64,000 nt of DNA from Thalassocella blandensis (lineage in GTDB: Bacteria > Pseudomonadota > Gammaproteobacteria > Pseudomonadales > Cellvibrionaceae). Location of the stretch: the NCBI GenBank assembly GCA_902141825.1, contig CABFPG010000008.1, positions 124,001 through 188,000 of the forward strand. Reading direction: 5' to 3'. Shown here piece after piece: positions 28,140 through 37,951 of the stretch. A model generated the notes under the pieces. It saw only the letters and a program-made list of their open reading frames with translations, did not search any database and had not been told where the DNA came from. The first letter of the stretch is position 1. Each line of letters begins with the position of its first letter. A program made the position numbers and the translations under genes.

Positions 28140-29423
28140 CTACCAACGTCGCTCCAGCTTTTTACGCAGCCAGATAGCAAAGGTGTTCATCGTAATCAGG
28201 AAAGCTAACAACACCATAATTGCTGCAGATGTTCTTTCCGTGAAGGCGCGCTCAGGACTATCTGCCCAGAGGAAAATCTGAACCGGTAACACGGTTGCCG
28301 GATCGGCAACTGAACCTGGCAGCTCAACAATAAATGCCACCATCCCAATCATCAGCAATGGAGCGGTTTCCCCCAACGCCTGAGCCATACCAATAATTGC
28401 ACCGGTCAGCATTCCCGGTAAGGCCAGCGGTAACACGTGGTGCAAGATCATCTGCATTTTCGAGGCGCCCATTCCCAACGCGGCCTGGCGAATTGAGGGA
28501 GGAACCGCCTTAATTGCAGCGCGGCTGGAAATAATGATCGTTGGCAATGTCATGAGGGTAAGTACAAAGCCCCCAACCAGCGGAATGGACCGTGGCATAT
28601 TGAAAAAATTCAAAAAGATCGCCAGCCCCAGCAGACCAAAAATAACAGACGGTACAGCCGCCAGGTTATTAATATTCACCTCAATGAAATCGGTAAACTT
28701 ATTCGACTTGGCATACTCTTCCAGATAAATAGCGGCAGCGACACCAATAGGGAAAGACAACAACAAAGTGACCAGCAAAGTGAGCAGGCTCCCCAGTAAA
28801 GCACCAAGAATACCTGCCTGTTCTGGCTCAGCAGAATCGCCCGAGGTAAAGAAAATAGTGTTGAATTTAGTTTTCAACTCATTGGATTTTGCCAGCGACT
28901 CAATCCACTCCACCTGAAGATCATTCAATCGCCCAATAAACGGCTCATCTTCCCGGCTCTTAAAATATACATCCACATCATCATCTGCCAGCACCCACAA
29001 GGTTTGTGTTGTGCCAAGTAATTGCGGGTTCTGGCGTAAATCCGACTGTAAACGATAGGAAGCACCAATACTCACAAGACTATAAAGGTCTCTTTTTTCC
29101 CGTCGCTTTGTAACGCTGGGAAAGCGCTCGCGCAAAGCATCACGAACAATCCCGTCGTAATTGCCAATCATCAGCTGATCAGGATCGGTGGGATCAGAAA
29201 TACCCAATTCATCTGCATCAAAGGTGATATCCAGCTTCACATAAGTCTGGAAGAACGCACCAGCGCCATTACTGATAATTTGAGTAAACAACCCAATTAA
29301 CGCAATGATGCCGATCGACACGGAGATCATGCCGAAAATGCGAAAGCGTTTCTCGGCGCGGTAGCGTTTTGCTAAATTTTTTTCGACGCGTTCTGCGACG
29401 GACATAGAATCTGAATTATTCAT
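28140..29423 (-). CDS. pstA: Phosphate ABC transporter permease PstA, with extended N-terminal domain
   Basis: One of the two membrane subunits of the phosphate importer. The ATG at 29423 (MNNSDSMSVAERV) is preferred over a GTG three codons upstream. It overlaps the pstC stop by 8 bases, so translation is coupled. A first membrane segment near residue 40 is followed by about 150 residues of hydrophilic, probably periplasmic sequence (DUF3333-like). The permease core follows from about residue 205 (ILGALLGSLLTLLVTLLLSFPIG). The inner-membrane permease EAA-type loop is AIKAVPPSIRQAALGMGASKMQMILHHVLPLALPG. At 427 residues it is longer than the 296-residue Escherichia coli protein. Confidence 0.95.
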   Translation of the reverse strand: MNNSDSMSVAERVEKNLAKRYRAEKRFRIFGMISVSIGIIALIGLFTQIISNGAGAFFQTYVKLDITFDADELGISDPTDPDQLMIGNYDGIVRDALRERFPSVTKRREKRDLYSLVSIGASYRLQSDLRQNPQLLGTTQTLWVLADDDVDVYFKSREDEPFIGRLNDLQVEWIESLAKSNELKTKFNTIFFTSGDSAEPEQAGILGALLGSLLTLLVTLLLSFPIGVAAAIYLEEYAKSNKFTDFIEVNINNLAAVPSVIFGLLGLAIFLNFFNMPRSIPLVGGFVLTLMTLPTIIISSRAAIKAVPPSIRQAALGMGASKMQMILHHVLPLALPGMLTGAIIGMAQALGETAPLLMIGMVAFIVELPGSVADPATVLPVQIFLWADSPERAFTERTSAAIMVLLAFLITMNTFAIWLRKKLERRW

Positions 29424-30813
29424 ATTGCTCACGATATTTTTTCACTACATGCAAAGAAACGTAATTTAATACCAGGGTAACAAGAAACAGCATCAAACCA
29501 AGGGCAAAGGCCGCAAGGGTTTTAGGAGAGTCAAATTCCTGATCGCCCACTAGCAAAGTAACAATTTGCACCGTCACTGTGGAAACAGAATCGAGCGGGT
29601 TCGCCGTTAAGTTGGCGGCAAGTCCAGCGGCCATCACCACGATCATGGTTTCACCGATCGCGCGTGATACGGCCAACAGAATACTGCCAACAATGCCAGG
29701 CAAGGCAGCCGGGATAACCACTTTTTTAATCACTTCAGATTGCGTTGAGCCGAGCCCCAAAGCCCCATCACGCAATGACTGCGGAACGGCATTGATCACG
29801 TCATCCGACAAAGATGAAACAAATGGGATAATCATTACCCCCATTACCAGCCCCGCGGCCAACGCACTTTCAGAAGTGACCGTAATGTATTCATTTAACC
29901 CCAAAGCAATAGCCACATCGCGAACAAAAGGCGCAACCGTCAGTGCCGCCACAAAACCATAAACAACGGTGGGAATACCCGCGAGGATTTCGAGTAACGG
30001 TTTAATAAGGGATCGGGCACGCTCAGGCGCATATTCAGATAGATAAATGGCCGACATTAACCCGGTGGGCACGGCAACCAGCATGGCGATTAATGCAATT
30101 AATAATGTCCCAGCAAACAGGGGAATTGCACCAAAACTGCTTTCACCCGTGACCTGATCAACCCGTAACGCATTTTGCGGGCTCCACTCCAGACCAAATA
30201 AAAATTCTGAAATCGGCACGGCTTTAAAGAAGCGGATAGATTCAAATAGAACAGAAAAAAGAATACCCAAGGTGGTTAAAATGGCCAGGCAGGAACAGGC
30301 CAATAACGCGTATCGAAAGCCATTCTCTACACGAATACGTGCGGTTAGCTGTGGGTTGATTCTGAGCCAGGTTACCGCAATTCCCACCATCATCAACAAC
30401 AGCACCACCACGCTGACCAGCCAGGCACTGTAATTTTCAAAGCGGGTCAGTGCGTTTGCCGACTCCAGGATAAATCCCGGCACTTCACCAATATGCTGCT
30501 GATGGGCAACGTTGTAGACCTTATTTAAAATCAGGCCCAGCTCTTCCTTGCTCAAATTACGAATATCCTCCGGCATTTGCTGAACAACAATGCCTTCAAT
30601 AATCGAGGTATGAAAAACAGACCAGATACCCAGAACCGCCAAAGCAGGAAGCGCTGCCCATAAAGCGGTCAGCGTACCGTAGTAAAATGGAAGAGAGTTA
30701 AGATTTGCCACCCCTCCTACATTTTTAGCAAGCGATATAGACCTCCCGCGCCCTAACACATAGGCGGAGATAATCATCATCCCCATTAGAATCATTAAAA
30801 TTGTAATATCCAT
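29416..30813 (-). CDS. pstC: Phosphate ABC transporter permease PstC, long form
   Basis: The partner permease of PstA. Start MDITILMILMGMMII. The N-terminal 200 residues hold two or three membrane segments and a periplasmic loop (HTSIIEGIVVQQMPEDIR) not present in Escherichia coli PstC. The permease core starts near residue 225 (GAIPLFAGTLLIALIAMLVAVPTGLMSAIYLSEYAP). It contains ILAGIPTVVYGFVAAL and the EAA-type loop NAVPQSLRDGALGLGSTQSEVIKKVVIPAALPG. Length is 465 aa. It lies between pstS and pstA. Confidence 0.95.
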   Translation of the reverse strand: MDITILMILMGMMIISAYVLGRGRSISLAKNVGGVANLNSLPFYYGTLTALWAALPALAVLGIWSVFHTSIIEGIVVQQMPEDIRNLSKEELGLILNKVYNVAHQQHIGEVPGFILESANALTRFENYSAWLVSVVVLLLMMVGIAVTWLRINPQLTARIRVENGFRYALLACSCLAILTTLGILFSVLFESIRFFKAVPISEFLFGLEWSPQNALRVDQVTGESSFGAIPLFAGTLLIALIAMLVAVPTGLMSAIYLSEYAPERARSLIKPLLEILAGIPTVVYGFVAALTVAPFVRDVAIALGLNEYITVTSESALAAGLVMGVMIIPFVSSLSDDVINAVPQSLRDGALGLGSTQSEVIKKVVIPAALPGIVGSILLAVSRAIGETMIVVMAAGLAANLTANPLDSVSTVTVQIVTLLVGDQEFDSPKTLAAFALGLMLFLVTLVLNYVSLHVVKKYREQYE

Positions 30814-30863
30814 CTAGATACGACACTCGCTTCGATTAATTTAACTGGCGTATTTTTAATAGG

Positions 30864-30893
30864 AAAAACGCCAAACTGGTAGTCAGCCTGGCG
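30864..30893 (-). terminator. Intra-operon terminator/attenuator between pstS and pstC
   Basis: On the minus strand CGCCAGGCTG and CAGTTTGGCG form a ten-pair stem with two G-T pairs and loop ACTAC, followed by TTTTT. It lies in the 114 bases between pstS and pstC. Partial termination here would give more binding protein than permease. Confidence 0.7.
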
Positions 30894-30927
30894 CCTTTAA
30901 ACTATCGTCTATTAAGACGATTAATCT

Positions 30928-31971
30928 TTACAAACTCTTTAAAACAACTGCGTCTTTTACATTCTTGGCAATTTGGTTACGCTTTTCTTTAGCCAAAGGA
31001 ATCATTCCTTTATCCGTCAGGTAACCTTCATCACCCCAGGCTTTTTCACTGGTAAATTCAGCCAAGTACTCTTTGATACCAGGAATAACTTCCATATGGC
31101 CTTTCTTCACGTAAAAGTACAAAGGACGAGAAACAGGGTAAGAACCATCGGCAATGGTGTCGAAAGTCGGGTCAGATCCATCAATACTGGAAGCCTGAAC
31201 TTTATCAGCGTTTTGATCCAGGAAACTAAAACCGAAAATACCAAGTGCATTTGGATTCGCATCAAGCTTTTGAACGATCAGGTTGTCGTTCTCACCGGCT
31301 TCAATAAAAGCACCGTCTTCACGAAGAATGTGACAAATCTCTTTGAATCGACCTTTATCAGAATCTTTTAAAGCGCCAATCCAATCCACTTTTTTACAGC
31401 CACCTTCCATTGCCAGCTCGACAAATGCATCACGCGTTCCTGAAGTTGTTGGAGGTCCCAACACTTCGATTTTGGATGCAGGCAAAGAAGGGTTCACGTC
31501 TTTCCAGGTTTTGTAGGGGTTATCTACTAGCGTTTTGCTGCCATCAGGGTTTGGTACTTTTTTCGCTAATGCCAGGAAAATATCTTTGCGCGATAATTTG
31601 ACTTGTTTAGCTTTAACAGAGTTGGCCAATACAATGCCGTCATAACCGATCAACACTTCAATCACATCAGCAACACCGTTAGCTTTACACATATCCAGCT
31701 CTGATTGCTTGATACGGCGAGAAGCATTTGAGATGTCTGGGTGATTTACACCAAGACCTTTACAGAACTCTTTGAAACCACCACCAGTTCCGGTAGATTC
31801 AACAGTGGGTGATTTGAAGTTAGTGGTCTTACCGAAACGCTCAGCCACAACTTTAGAAAAAGGGAATACCGTAGAAGAACCTACGATACTAATAGAATCT
31901 CTGCCAGCAGCGTGTGTAAATGAAGTTGCGATTGCAGCGCTGAAACTTAGCCCTAGTAATAGTTTTTTCAC
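30928..31971 (-). CDS. pstS: Phosphate-binding protein PstS
   Basis: Periplasmic receptor of the Pst importer. The start codon is GTG at 31971, supported by GGAG eight bases before it. The signal peptide is MKKLLLGLSFSAAIATSFTHA. The phosphate-loop motifs are ISIVGSSTVFPFSKVVAERF and VESTGTGGGFKEFCKG. PPTTSGTRDAFVELAMEGGC contributes the other conserved Ser/Thr and Arg-Asp contacts. At 347 residues it has normal length. A Pho box with well-placed -10 stands upstream. It is the first gene of pstSCAB-phoU. Confidence 0.97.
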   Translation of the reverse strand: MKKLLLGLSFSAAIATSFTHAAGRDSISIVGSSTVFPFSKVVAERFGKTTNFKSPTVESTGTGGGFKEFCKGLGVNHPDISNASRRIKQSELDMCKANGVADVIEVLIGYDGIVLANSVKAKQVKLSRKDIFLALAKKVPNPDGSKTLVDNPYKTWKDVNPSLPASKIEVLGPPTTSGTRDAFVELAMEGGCKKVDWIGALKDSDKGRFKEICHILREDGAFIEAGENDNLIVQKLDANPNALGIFGFSFLDQNADKVQASSIDGSDPTFDTIADGSYPVSRPLYFYVKKGHMEVIPGIKEYLAEFTSEKAWGDEGYLTDKGMIPLAKEKRNQIAKNVKDAVVLKSL

Positions 31972-32027
31972 TTTAGATCTCCGACGATTGGAATATTAAA
32001 GAAAGTATTATTTCCTCGATGGAGCGC

Positions 32028-32061
32028 ATCATATGAAAGATATATGACACTTTTGTTACAG
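32028..32061 (-). promoter_or_regulatory. Pho box and promoter of the pst operon
   Basis: On the minus strand CTGTAAC-AAAA-GTGTCAT (32061-32044) matches the PhoB 18-base box at 15 of 18 positions. After ten bases, TATGAT (32033-32028) forms a near-consensus -10. This is the classical geometry in which the box replaces the -35. The pstS start follows about 57 bases later. Confidence 0.85.
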
Positions 32062-32225
32062 CACGTGTCATATTTCAATTTTAATAAGTACAATTTTTGT
32101 ACAGCCGCTAAATCGTGGCATTTCTGTGTTTTATCGCCTCGATTCCGATCTCAAAAAATCAAGGCATGCACATACATTAGCGATTTAATATGTAATTTGT
32201 ATGAATCCAGGGTCCGCTGGCGGTA

Positions 32226-33500
32226 TTAGCTAAACACACCCTTAAAGAAGAAGAAAAACAAGATAGATAATCCCGCACCGGCAGGCAATGTCACAATCCA
32301 AGACAAAAAGATAGAACCGATAACTCGCAGGTTTAAAGCTCCAATACCTCGCGCCAAACCTACGCCAAGTACGGCTCCCACCAATGTATGTGTGGTAGAC
32401 ACCGGAAGCCCAACCCCAGAAGCCAGTACTACTGTAGCCGCAGCCCCCAGTTCAGCAGCGAACCCACGACTCGGTGTCAGCTCGGTAATTTTTTTACCGA
32501 TTGTCGCCATCACTTTAAATCCATAGGTTGCCAGACCTACCACGATCCCGACGCCGCCAACCAGCAAAATCCAGCTGGGCATTTCGGCTTTAGCCCCAAT
32601 TGCGCCAGATTTCACCACAGAAACAATTGCCGCCAATGGGCCGACTGCGTTAGCAACATCATTTGAGCCGTGGGCAAAAGCCATTGCACAGGCGGTAAAC
32701 ACCATTAAAACAGCAAAAACCCGCTCAACATTCGCAAAGCGATGGCCATTTGTGTCTGGGGCATCATCTTTCACGCGACGCAAGAATAACAAGCCAAGCC
32801 CCGTGACCATCACTCCGATAACGGCAGAAATAAGTATGGACTCTATGAAGTTTAAACTTATGGAAGAATCTTTAAGTACATGTTTCAAACCTTTCAGCAT
32901 CGTCACCATAGCAATCAGGAAGCCAACGGCAAACATGTAAAAAGGTATATAACGACGCGCACTCGCCATTGGCGAATCACTGTTAAAAATTAATTTTTGC
33001 ACGCTGATAAACAGAGCAAAGGAAATGGACCCCGCCAGTATTGGCGATACTACCCAGCTTGCAGCGATGTTAGCCACTTTTCCCCAGGCAACGGCATCCA
33101 CAGAAATTCCCACTGCAGCGAATCCGACAATCGCCCCAACAATAGAATGTGTTGTTGAGACTGGCCAGCCTAGCATACTGGCAATCAATAACCACAAGCC
33201 CGCAGCTAACAGGGCTGATAGCATTCCATACACCAGAAATTCGGGGGTTTCCTGCAGCAACATCGGATCGATGATGCCTTTACGAATTGTCGAGGTGACT
33301 TCCCCACCTGCCAGATAGGCGCCTAGAAATTCAAATACCATTGCCACCAAAATCGCCTGCTTCACCGTGAGCGCTTTGGAGCCAACTGACGTTCCCATTG
33401 CATTTGCCACATCATTTGCACCCACACCCCAAGCCATAAACAGACCAAAGACACAGCCTAAAATTAGTAGAATTGAATGATATTCGGCGATGATGGACAT
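32226..33500 (-). CDS. Inorganic phosphate transporter, Pit family
   Basis: Low-affinity, ion-coupled phosphate carrier of the inner membrane. The 424-residue protein has two inverted PHO4 repeats. The signature GANDVANAMGTSVGSK lies near residue 27 and HGSNDVANAVGPLAA near residue 275. VSTTHSIVGAIVGF and VSTTHTLVGAVLGVG are the matching second motifs. About ten membrane segments are visible. A strong Shine-Dalgarno (GGAAGGAAGT) precedes the ATG. It follows the DUF47 gene by 113 bases on the same strand, the common arrangement for Pit. Confidence 0.95.
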   Translation of the reverse strand: MSIIAEYHSILLILGCVFGLFMAWGVGANDVANAMGTSVGSKALTVKQAILVAMVFEFLGAYLAGGEVTSTIRKGIIDPMLLQETPEFLVYGMLSALLAAGLWLLIASMLGWPVSTTHSIVGAIVGFAAVGISVDAVAWGKVANIAASWVVSPILAGSISFALFISVQKLIFNSDSPMASARRYIPFYMFAVGFLIAMVTMLKGLKHVLKDSSISLNFIESILISAVIGVMVTGLGLLFLRRVKDDAPDTNGHRFANVERVFAVLMVFTACAMAFAHGSNDVANAVGPLAAIVSVVKSGAIGAKAEMPSWILLVGGVGIVVGLATYGFKVMATIGKKITELTPSRGFAAELGAAATVVLASGVGLPVSTTHTLVGAVLGVGLARGIGALNLRVIGSIFLSWIVTLPAGAGLSILFFFFFKGVFS

Positions 33501-33613
33501 ACTTCCTTCCTAACTCTTTATTTATTCTTTTATAAGCGTATTGCGTCACCGAACTTTTATTTTAAAAGCCTGTAGTGAATTCGCTTTGGTACATATAAAT
33601 GAAATGGTGTGGT

Positions 33614-34294
33614 TTAACGGGCAAGCAATAGCAGCAAACGGCTGCCTACCTTCTGAGCGCAATCGGCAAGTTCACCGATCCATTCAATGATGCGATATAG
33701 GAACATCACATCCACCGGAGGCAAACTGGATTCAATAGCAAACAAACCTCTTCTGATCGCAATTTCATGGTGATCATTCTTTTTCTCGAGGTCATTCAAC
33801 TCTTCAACCAGGTTCTCGACCACAATTAACTCTCGCCCACTAAAGCCGGATTCCAGAAGCTCATCTAACTCCTGAATAGCTTTCTGCGCTTGCTGCGCGG
33901 TGGCGATGGAGGTTTGCACAAACTCTAACAATTGCTCTTGCAAACTATCGGGGAAATGCATTTTACGACCAAGCATTAAGCCGGATATATCTTTGGATAT
34001 ATTAGCCAGGCGATCTTGCATGGTAAGGAGTTCCAATAGATCGCTGCGAGGAACAGGCAGGAACAAACTTTTAGGGAGGTGGAGGCGCAGCTTGGTTTTC
34101 AGTTCATCGGCGGTGTTTTCAATCTCACCGATTTTATCGTAACTGGCTTCGGCTTTTTGCCAGTCATTTTCTTTTGCTGCATTGAAAAACTGGATGAGTT
34201 CTTCGCTAGCTGAAACCGATACTTTCATGTGCTCTTGTATTGGTCGGATAGGCGATCGACCAAAGAGCTCCATCAATGGGTTTTTTATTACCAT
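33614..34294 (-). CDS. DUF47 (PhoU-like) Pit-accessory protein
   Basis: A 226-residue all-helical protein of the DUF47/TIGR00153 family, distantly related to PhoU and usually encoded beside Pit transporters, where it is thought to control them. It starts MVIKNPLMELFGRSPIRPIQEHM. The segment IENTADELKTKLRLHLPKSLFLPVPRSDLLELLTMQDRLAN is diagnostic, and the C-terminal IIEWIGELADCAQKVGSRL resembles PhoU metal motifs. No membrane segment is visible. Its precise role here is inferred from genomic context. Confidence 0.9.
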   Translation of the reverse strand: MVIKNPLMELFGRSPIRPIQEHMKVSVSASEELIQFFNAAKENDWQKAEASYDKIGEIENTADELKTKLRLHLPKSLFLPVPRSDLLELLTMQDRLANISKDISGLMLGRKMHFPDSLQEQLLEFVQTSIATAQQAQKAIQELDELLESGFSGRELIVVENLVEELNDLEKKNDHHEIAIRRGLFAIESSLPPVDVMFLYRIIEWIGELADCAQKVGSRLLLLLAR

Positions 34295-34475
34295 TTACGT
34301 AACTCCCCACTAGTCAGCACGAAGCGGACTAAGGCTTATATGTTTGTATTCAATTTCACCTGCAGAATATGGATTGCAAACACAGGCCCGACTCAATTCG
34401 GGCGCTATTGTACCTGCTTAAAAACGAAATGTGACAGTTTTTTTAAACTAAAATGTCAATTGGGGATTGAGCTGT

Positions 34476-35864
34476 TTACTTCTTTTTAGCTCGACTCATC
34501 AAGCGCTGCTTTTTCTTCACCTGGCGCGCAGACAGCGTATTCTTGCGATTCGCGAAGGGGTTATCTCCAGATTTAAACTCTATGCGAATGGGTGTTCCAT
34601 GTAGTTTTAAGGCACGCCGAAAGGTTTTTTCCAGATATTTGGCATAATGTGCCGGCACCTGGTCCGTCTGATTCCCATGGATCACTACAATTGGTGGGTT
34701 ATGGCCGCCGGGGTGTGCATATCGAAGTTTAATACGACGCCCTTTCACCAAGGGTGGCTGGTGCGTAGCGATCGCATCTTCCAGGATTTTGGTCAGAGTA
34801 TTGGACGTAAACCTTTGTGTTGCACTGCTGTAGGCTTTCTCTACAGATTTATAAAGATGGCCGACTCCGGTGCCATGTAGCGCGGAAATAAAATGCAGAT
34901 CAGCAAAATCTATAAACCGCAACCGACGCTCCAATTCCGCTTTCACATATTGTTTATGCTCTTCATCGAGGCCATCCCATTTGTTCAGCGCAATCACCAG
35001 CGCACGGCCACTATCAATGGCCTGCCCCATTATATGCAGATCCTGGTCGACAATGCCCTCTTGCGCATCCACAACCAAAATTACCACATTTGCATCTTCA
35101 ATGGCTTTCAGCGTTTTAATAATGGAAAACTTTTCGACGGTCAATTTGACATTTTTTCGCCGTCTGACGCCGGCAGTGTCAATTAATGTATAGGGCTTCC
35201 CGTTACGCTCGTATTGAATATAAATGCTGTCACGCGTCGTGCCAGGCATATCAAACACAACAACACGATCTTCGCCCAACATGCGATTCACCAACGTGGA
35301 CTTTCCGACGTTTGGTCGCCCAATAATCGCCATTTTGATTCCGTGATCAACAACCGCGTCCTGCTCCAGCTCCTCTTCCACCTGTTCCAGCACGATATCC
35401 ATTAAGGATTTCACGCCGCGACCGTGCGCAGCGGCGATTGAATACACCTCACCTAGTGCCAGCTCGAAAAATGGTGCTACCGCAATTTCATGGTTTAACC
35501 CATCCACTTTATTCGCAACAAGATAGGTGTGTTTTCCACGTGTTCTTAAATGCTGTGCAATTTGCTGGTCTGCTGCCGTCAAACCGTCGCGACAATCCAC
35601 CAGAAAAAGCACAATATCCGCCTCTTCGATCGCCAGTTTGGACTGCTCAGCCATCACATGATCGATTCCCTCTTCATCTCCACTTATGCCGCCAGTATCA
35701 ATAATAATACAGCGCTTGCCGGAAACTTCGGCTTCGCCGTATTTGCGATCTCGAGTTAAACCGGCGTAATCAGCAACTAGCGCCTCTCGGGATTTAGTCA
35801 GGCGATTAAATAATGTGGATTTGCCGACGTTTGGACGCCCAACTAGGGCTATGGTAGGTATCAT
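34476..35864 (-). CDS. der: Ribosome-assembly GTPase Der (EngA)
   Basis: Essential tandem GTPase of 50S ribosome maturation. The first G domain opens [19 protein letters not shown], with switch region [15 protein letters not shown] and NKVD. The second has [30 protein letters not shown] and NKWD. The C-terminal KH-like domain includes [23 protein letters not shown]. Length (462 aa) and basic C-terminal tail are typical. It is followed by DUF47-pit on the same strand after a 181-base gap and preceded by bamB. Confidence 0.98.
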   Translation of the reverse strand: MIPTIALVGRPNVGKSTLFNRLTKSREALVADYAGLTRDRKYGEAEVSGKRCIIIDTGGISGDEEGIDHVMAEQSKLAIEEADIVLFLVDCRDGLTAADQQIAQHLRTRGKHTYLVANKVDGLNHEIAVAPFFELALGEVYSIAAAHGRGVKSLMDIVLEQVEEELEQDAVVDHGIKMAIIGRPNVGKSTLVNRMLGEDRVVVFDMPGTTRDSIYIQYERNGKPYTLIDTAGVRRRKNVKLTVEKFSIIKTLKAIEDANVVILVVDAQEGIVDQDLHIMGQAIDSGRALVIALNKWDGLDEEHKQYVKAELERRLRFIDFADLHFISALHGTGVGHLYKSVEKAYSSATQRFTSNTLTKILEDAIATHQPPLVKGRRIKLRYAHPGGHNPPIVVIHGNQTDQVPAHYAKYLEKTFRRALKLHGTPIRIEFKSGDNPFANRKNTLSARQVKKKQRLMSRAKKK

Positions 35865-35996
35865 GCGTTCTCTTTGCTTGATTTAAGAAATCAGAAAATA
35901 ATGAAGGGGCTGCGGGCACTTGGCAAATATTGCCAGGCCTGCACCACCCCGAATAAATATCAAGCTTGTAAGTTGTGTACAAACTAAATTTTGCGT

Positions 35997-37142
35997 TTAA
36001 TCTTCTTCCACTTCATAGGCGGAAAGTTTGCCGTCATCACTCAAAATAAATAAACGGCCATTATCGTAGAGCATTGGAGCTTTAAAGCCATCACCCTTCG
36101 GTTTAAAGCGATGCACATAGCTGCCATCTTCAACGTTAAACATATGCAGATAGTCATCGCTATCAATAACCGCGACGTAATCACCAAATACAATGGGTGC
36201 ACTTATTTCACGATTGAGTAGCTGCTCATTGGTCCAGGCAACATCTCCGTTAGCCGAATTAAATGCCACCACTCGCGATCGATCTGTGCTGATGAATACT
36301 CGCCCAATACCTACGGCAGGAGAGTAAAAGCTGGATTCAGCTTTACGCCAAATCTCTTTGCCCTGAGAGCGATACAAAGCCAACAAATTTCCTTGATAAC
36401 TGCTGACATAGACAAAACCACCACTGACAACCGGTGATCCATCAATATCCACAATCCGCTCTAAATCCGTTTTGCCTTTGGGTTGGGCCGCCCTGGCTTC
36501 CCAGGTGCGCGAACCATCACTGGCAGAAAAACTTACGACCTGACCATTGTCAAACGCGCAAATTACTTGAGTACTCGTCACAATCGGTGCAGCCGTGCCA
36601 CGCAAACTCAGCACCGGCGCGGTGTGATCGTATGACCACTTCACTTCTCCGGTTTTTGCATCTAACGCAAATACCTTTGCATCGATTGTCTGGGCAACAA
36701 CTATCGATCCGTTTGTCGCCGGCGGCGCAACCACTTCACTGCTGATTTCTTTACTCCACAGCAACTCACCTGTCTCAGCGCTTAACGCTACAACTTCACC
36801 GTTGCTGGTGCCAGCTAACACCAAACCGTTACCCGCACCAACAGCGCCAGCAAAAACGAACTTAGTGTCAACTTTCCACTGACGATCTCCAGTATCCGCA
36901 CTAAATGCAAACACTCGGCCTTTTACATCTGCGGTGTAAATTACCCCGTCAGCAAAAGCGGGCACTATTTCCACATACTTGCGATTTTTATCTGAACCGG
37001 CATTGCGACTCCATACGCGATCAATGTCGATCGTTTTATCGTAATCCGGGAGTTTCGCTACACGCTCTTCTTCATCTTTATCTTTATTTGATGAACAGGC
37101 ACCCAGCAGTGCAAAAAGCGCTAGTAATACCAAATAACGCAT
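35997..37142 (-). CDS. bamB: Outer-membrane assembly lipoprotein BamB
   Basis: Periplasm-facing lipoprotein of the BAM complex, which inserts beta-barrels such as the porin in this window. The lipobox is LLGACSS near residue 16. The rest is an eight-bladed PQQ-type beta-propeller; the repeats are visible as GRVFAFSADTGDRQWKV, GEVVALSAETGELLWSK, AKVFALDAKTGEVKWSY, and similar segments. Length is 381 aa. Its ATG overlaps the yfgM stop by one base (TAATG), so the two are translationally coupled. Confidence 0.97.
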   Translation of the reverse strand: MRYLVLLALFALLGACSSNKDKDEEERVAKLPDYDKTIDIDRVWSRNAGSDKNRKYVEIVPAFADGVIYTADVKGRVFAFSADTGDRQWKVDTKFVFAGAVGAGNGLVLAGTSNGEVVALSAETGELLWSKEISSEVVAPPATNGSIVVAQTIDAKVFALDAKTGEVKWSYDHTAPVLSLRGTAAPIVTSTQVICAFDNGQVVSFSASDGSRTWEARAAQPKGKTDLERIVDIDGSPVVSGGFVYVSSYQGNLLALYRSQGKEIWRKAESSFYSPAVGIGRVFISTDRSRVVAFNSANGDVAWTNEQLLNREISAPIVFGDYVAVIDSDDYLHMFNVEDGSYVHRFKPKGDGFKAPMLYDNGRLFILSDDGKLSAYEVEED

Positions 37143-37942
37143 TAAGAATTCCCCTCGTCAGCCAATTGCTCAGCTGGTGCCGCGTCATTGCTATTCACAC
37201 TTTCATCATTGGCTGCCGCCTCAGGCGAAGCTTCAACTTCCGCTTCTGCCGCAGGCTCTGCTTGCACTGGAGCCTGTTTCGCTGCATCGGCAATAATGGC
37301 AACACCTTTCATTTTCAAATCCAGTAAACCACGGCGAGAGTAGTCATCTCCCAAGTGGTCAAGTGCTTCCTGATAAGCGGTGGTGGCTGCCGCTGTATCA
37401 CCTTTAGCTGCTAAGGCATCGCCACGGACTTCCGCAAACAATGATTTAAAGCTTTCATCTTTTGGTGTTGCAACTAATGAAATAGCTTTATCGTAATTGC
37501 CTTGCGCAAAACTCACGCGAGCTAAACGTGCGCGTGCCAGGTTTTGCACTGCTTCGTTTGCACCAGCACTCACAACATCACCCAGATACTTTGCAGCTTT
37601 GTCATAATCTTTTTGCTCAGCGGCGAATCTGGCTAACAATAGCTTGGCTCGATCGGCATACAAAGTACCGGAAAATTGTTCGATAAGCTCTTGCGCGGAG
37701 ACTTCCGCTTCATTGCGCTTCTCTTCAGTAAGCTCAGCGTTTGGCTCCCCAGCCAGGCTGACCATTTCCTGGTACAGCAATGAACCCTGCTTAGCCTTCG
37801 TTTCCTGGTTGGTTTGATAAGTATTCCAAGCAAAATACCCCACTGCAGCCAGCAGGATGGGCAACACAATGGACATCCAATATTCTTTCCACCAATTTTT
37901 TAAGGCTTCGATTTGTTCTTCTTCTGTTAGATGATCTGCCAC
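37142..37942 (-). CDS. yfgM: YfgM-type ancillary SecYEG translocon subunit
   Basis: Membrane-anchored TPR protein that works with PpiD at the SecYEG exit in Escherichia coli. The start codon is GTG at 37942, supported by AGGAG six bases upstream. The N-terminus is cytoplasmic (ADHLTEEEQIEALKNWWKEYW), followed by one membrane segment (about 24-42), and a periplasmic TPR domain. The C-terminal 40 residues are Ala/Glu/Pro-rich and probably disordered. Length is 266 aa. It sits between hisS and bamB as in other gammaproteobacteria. Confidence 0.92.
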   Translation of the reverse strand: MADHLTEEEQIEALKNWWKEYWMSIVLPILLAAVGYFAWNTYQTNQETKAKQGSLLYQEMVSLAGEPNAELTEEKRNEAEVSAQELIEQFSGTLYADRAKLLLARFAAEQKDYDKAAKYLGDVVSAGANEAVQNLARARLARVSFAQGNYDKAISLVATPKDESFKSLFAEVRGDALAAKGDTAAATTAYQEALDHLGDDYSRRGLLDLKMKGVAIIADAAKQAPVQAEPAAEAEVEASPEAAANDESVNSNDAAPAEQLADEGNS

Positions 37943-37951
37943 GAGTCACTC

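Noticed and set aside
34394-34459. A possible Pho box before the DUF47-pit genes (CTGTCAC on the minus strand)
   Set aside because: Only one good half-site is present. The unit 11 bases upstream (GTTTAAA) is poor and the -10 candidate TACAAT is 18 bases away, not about ten.
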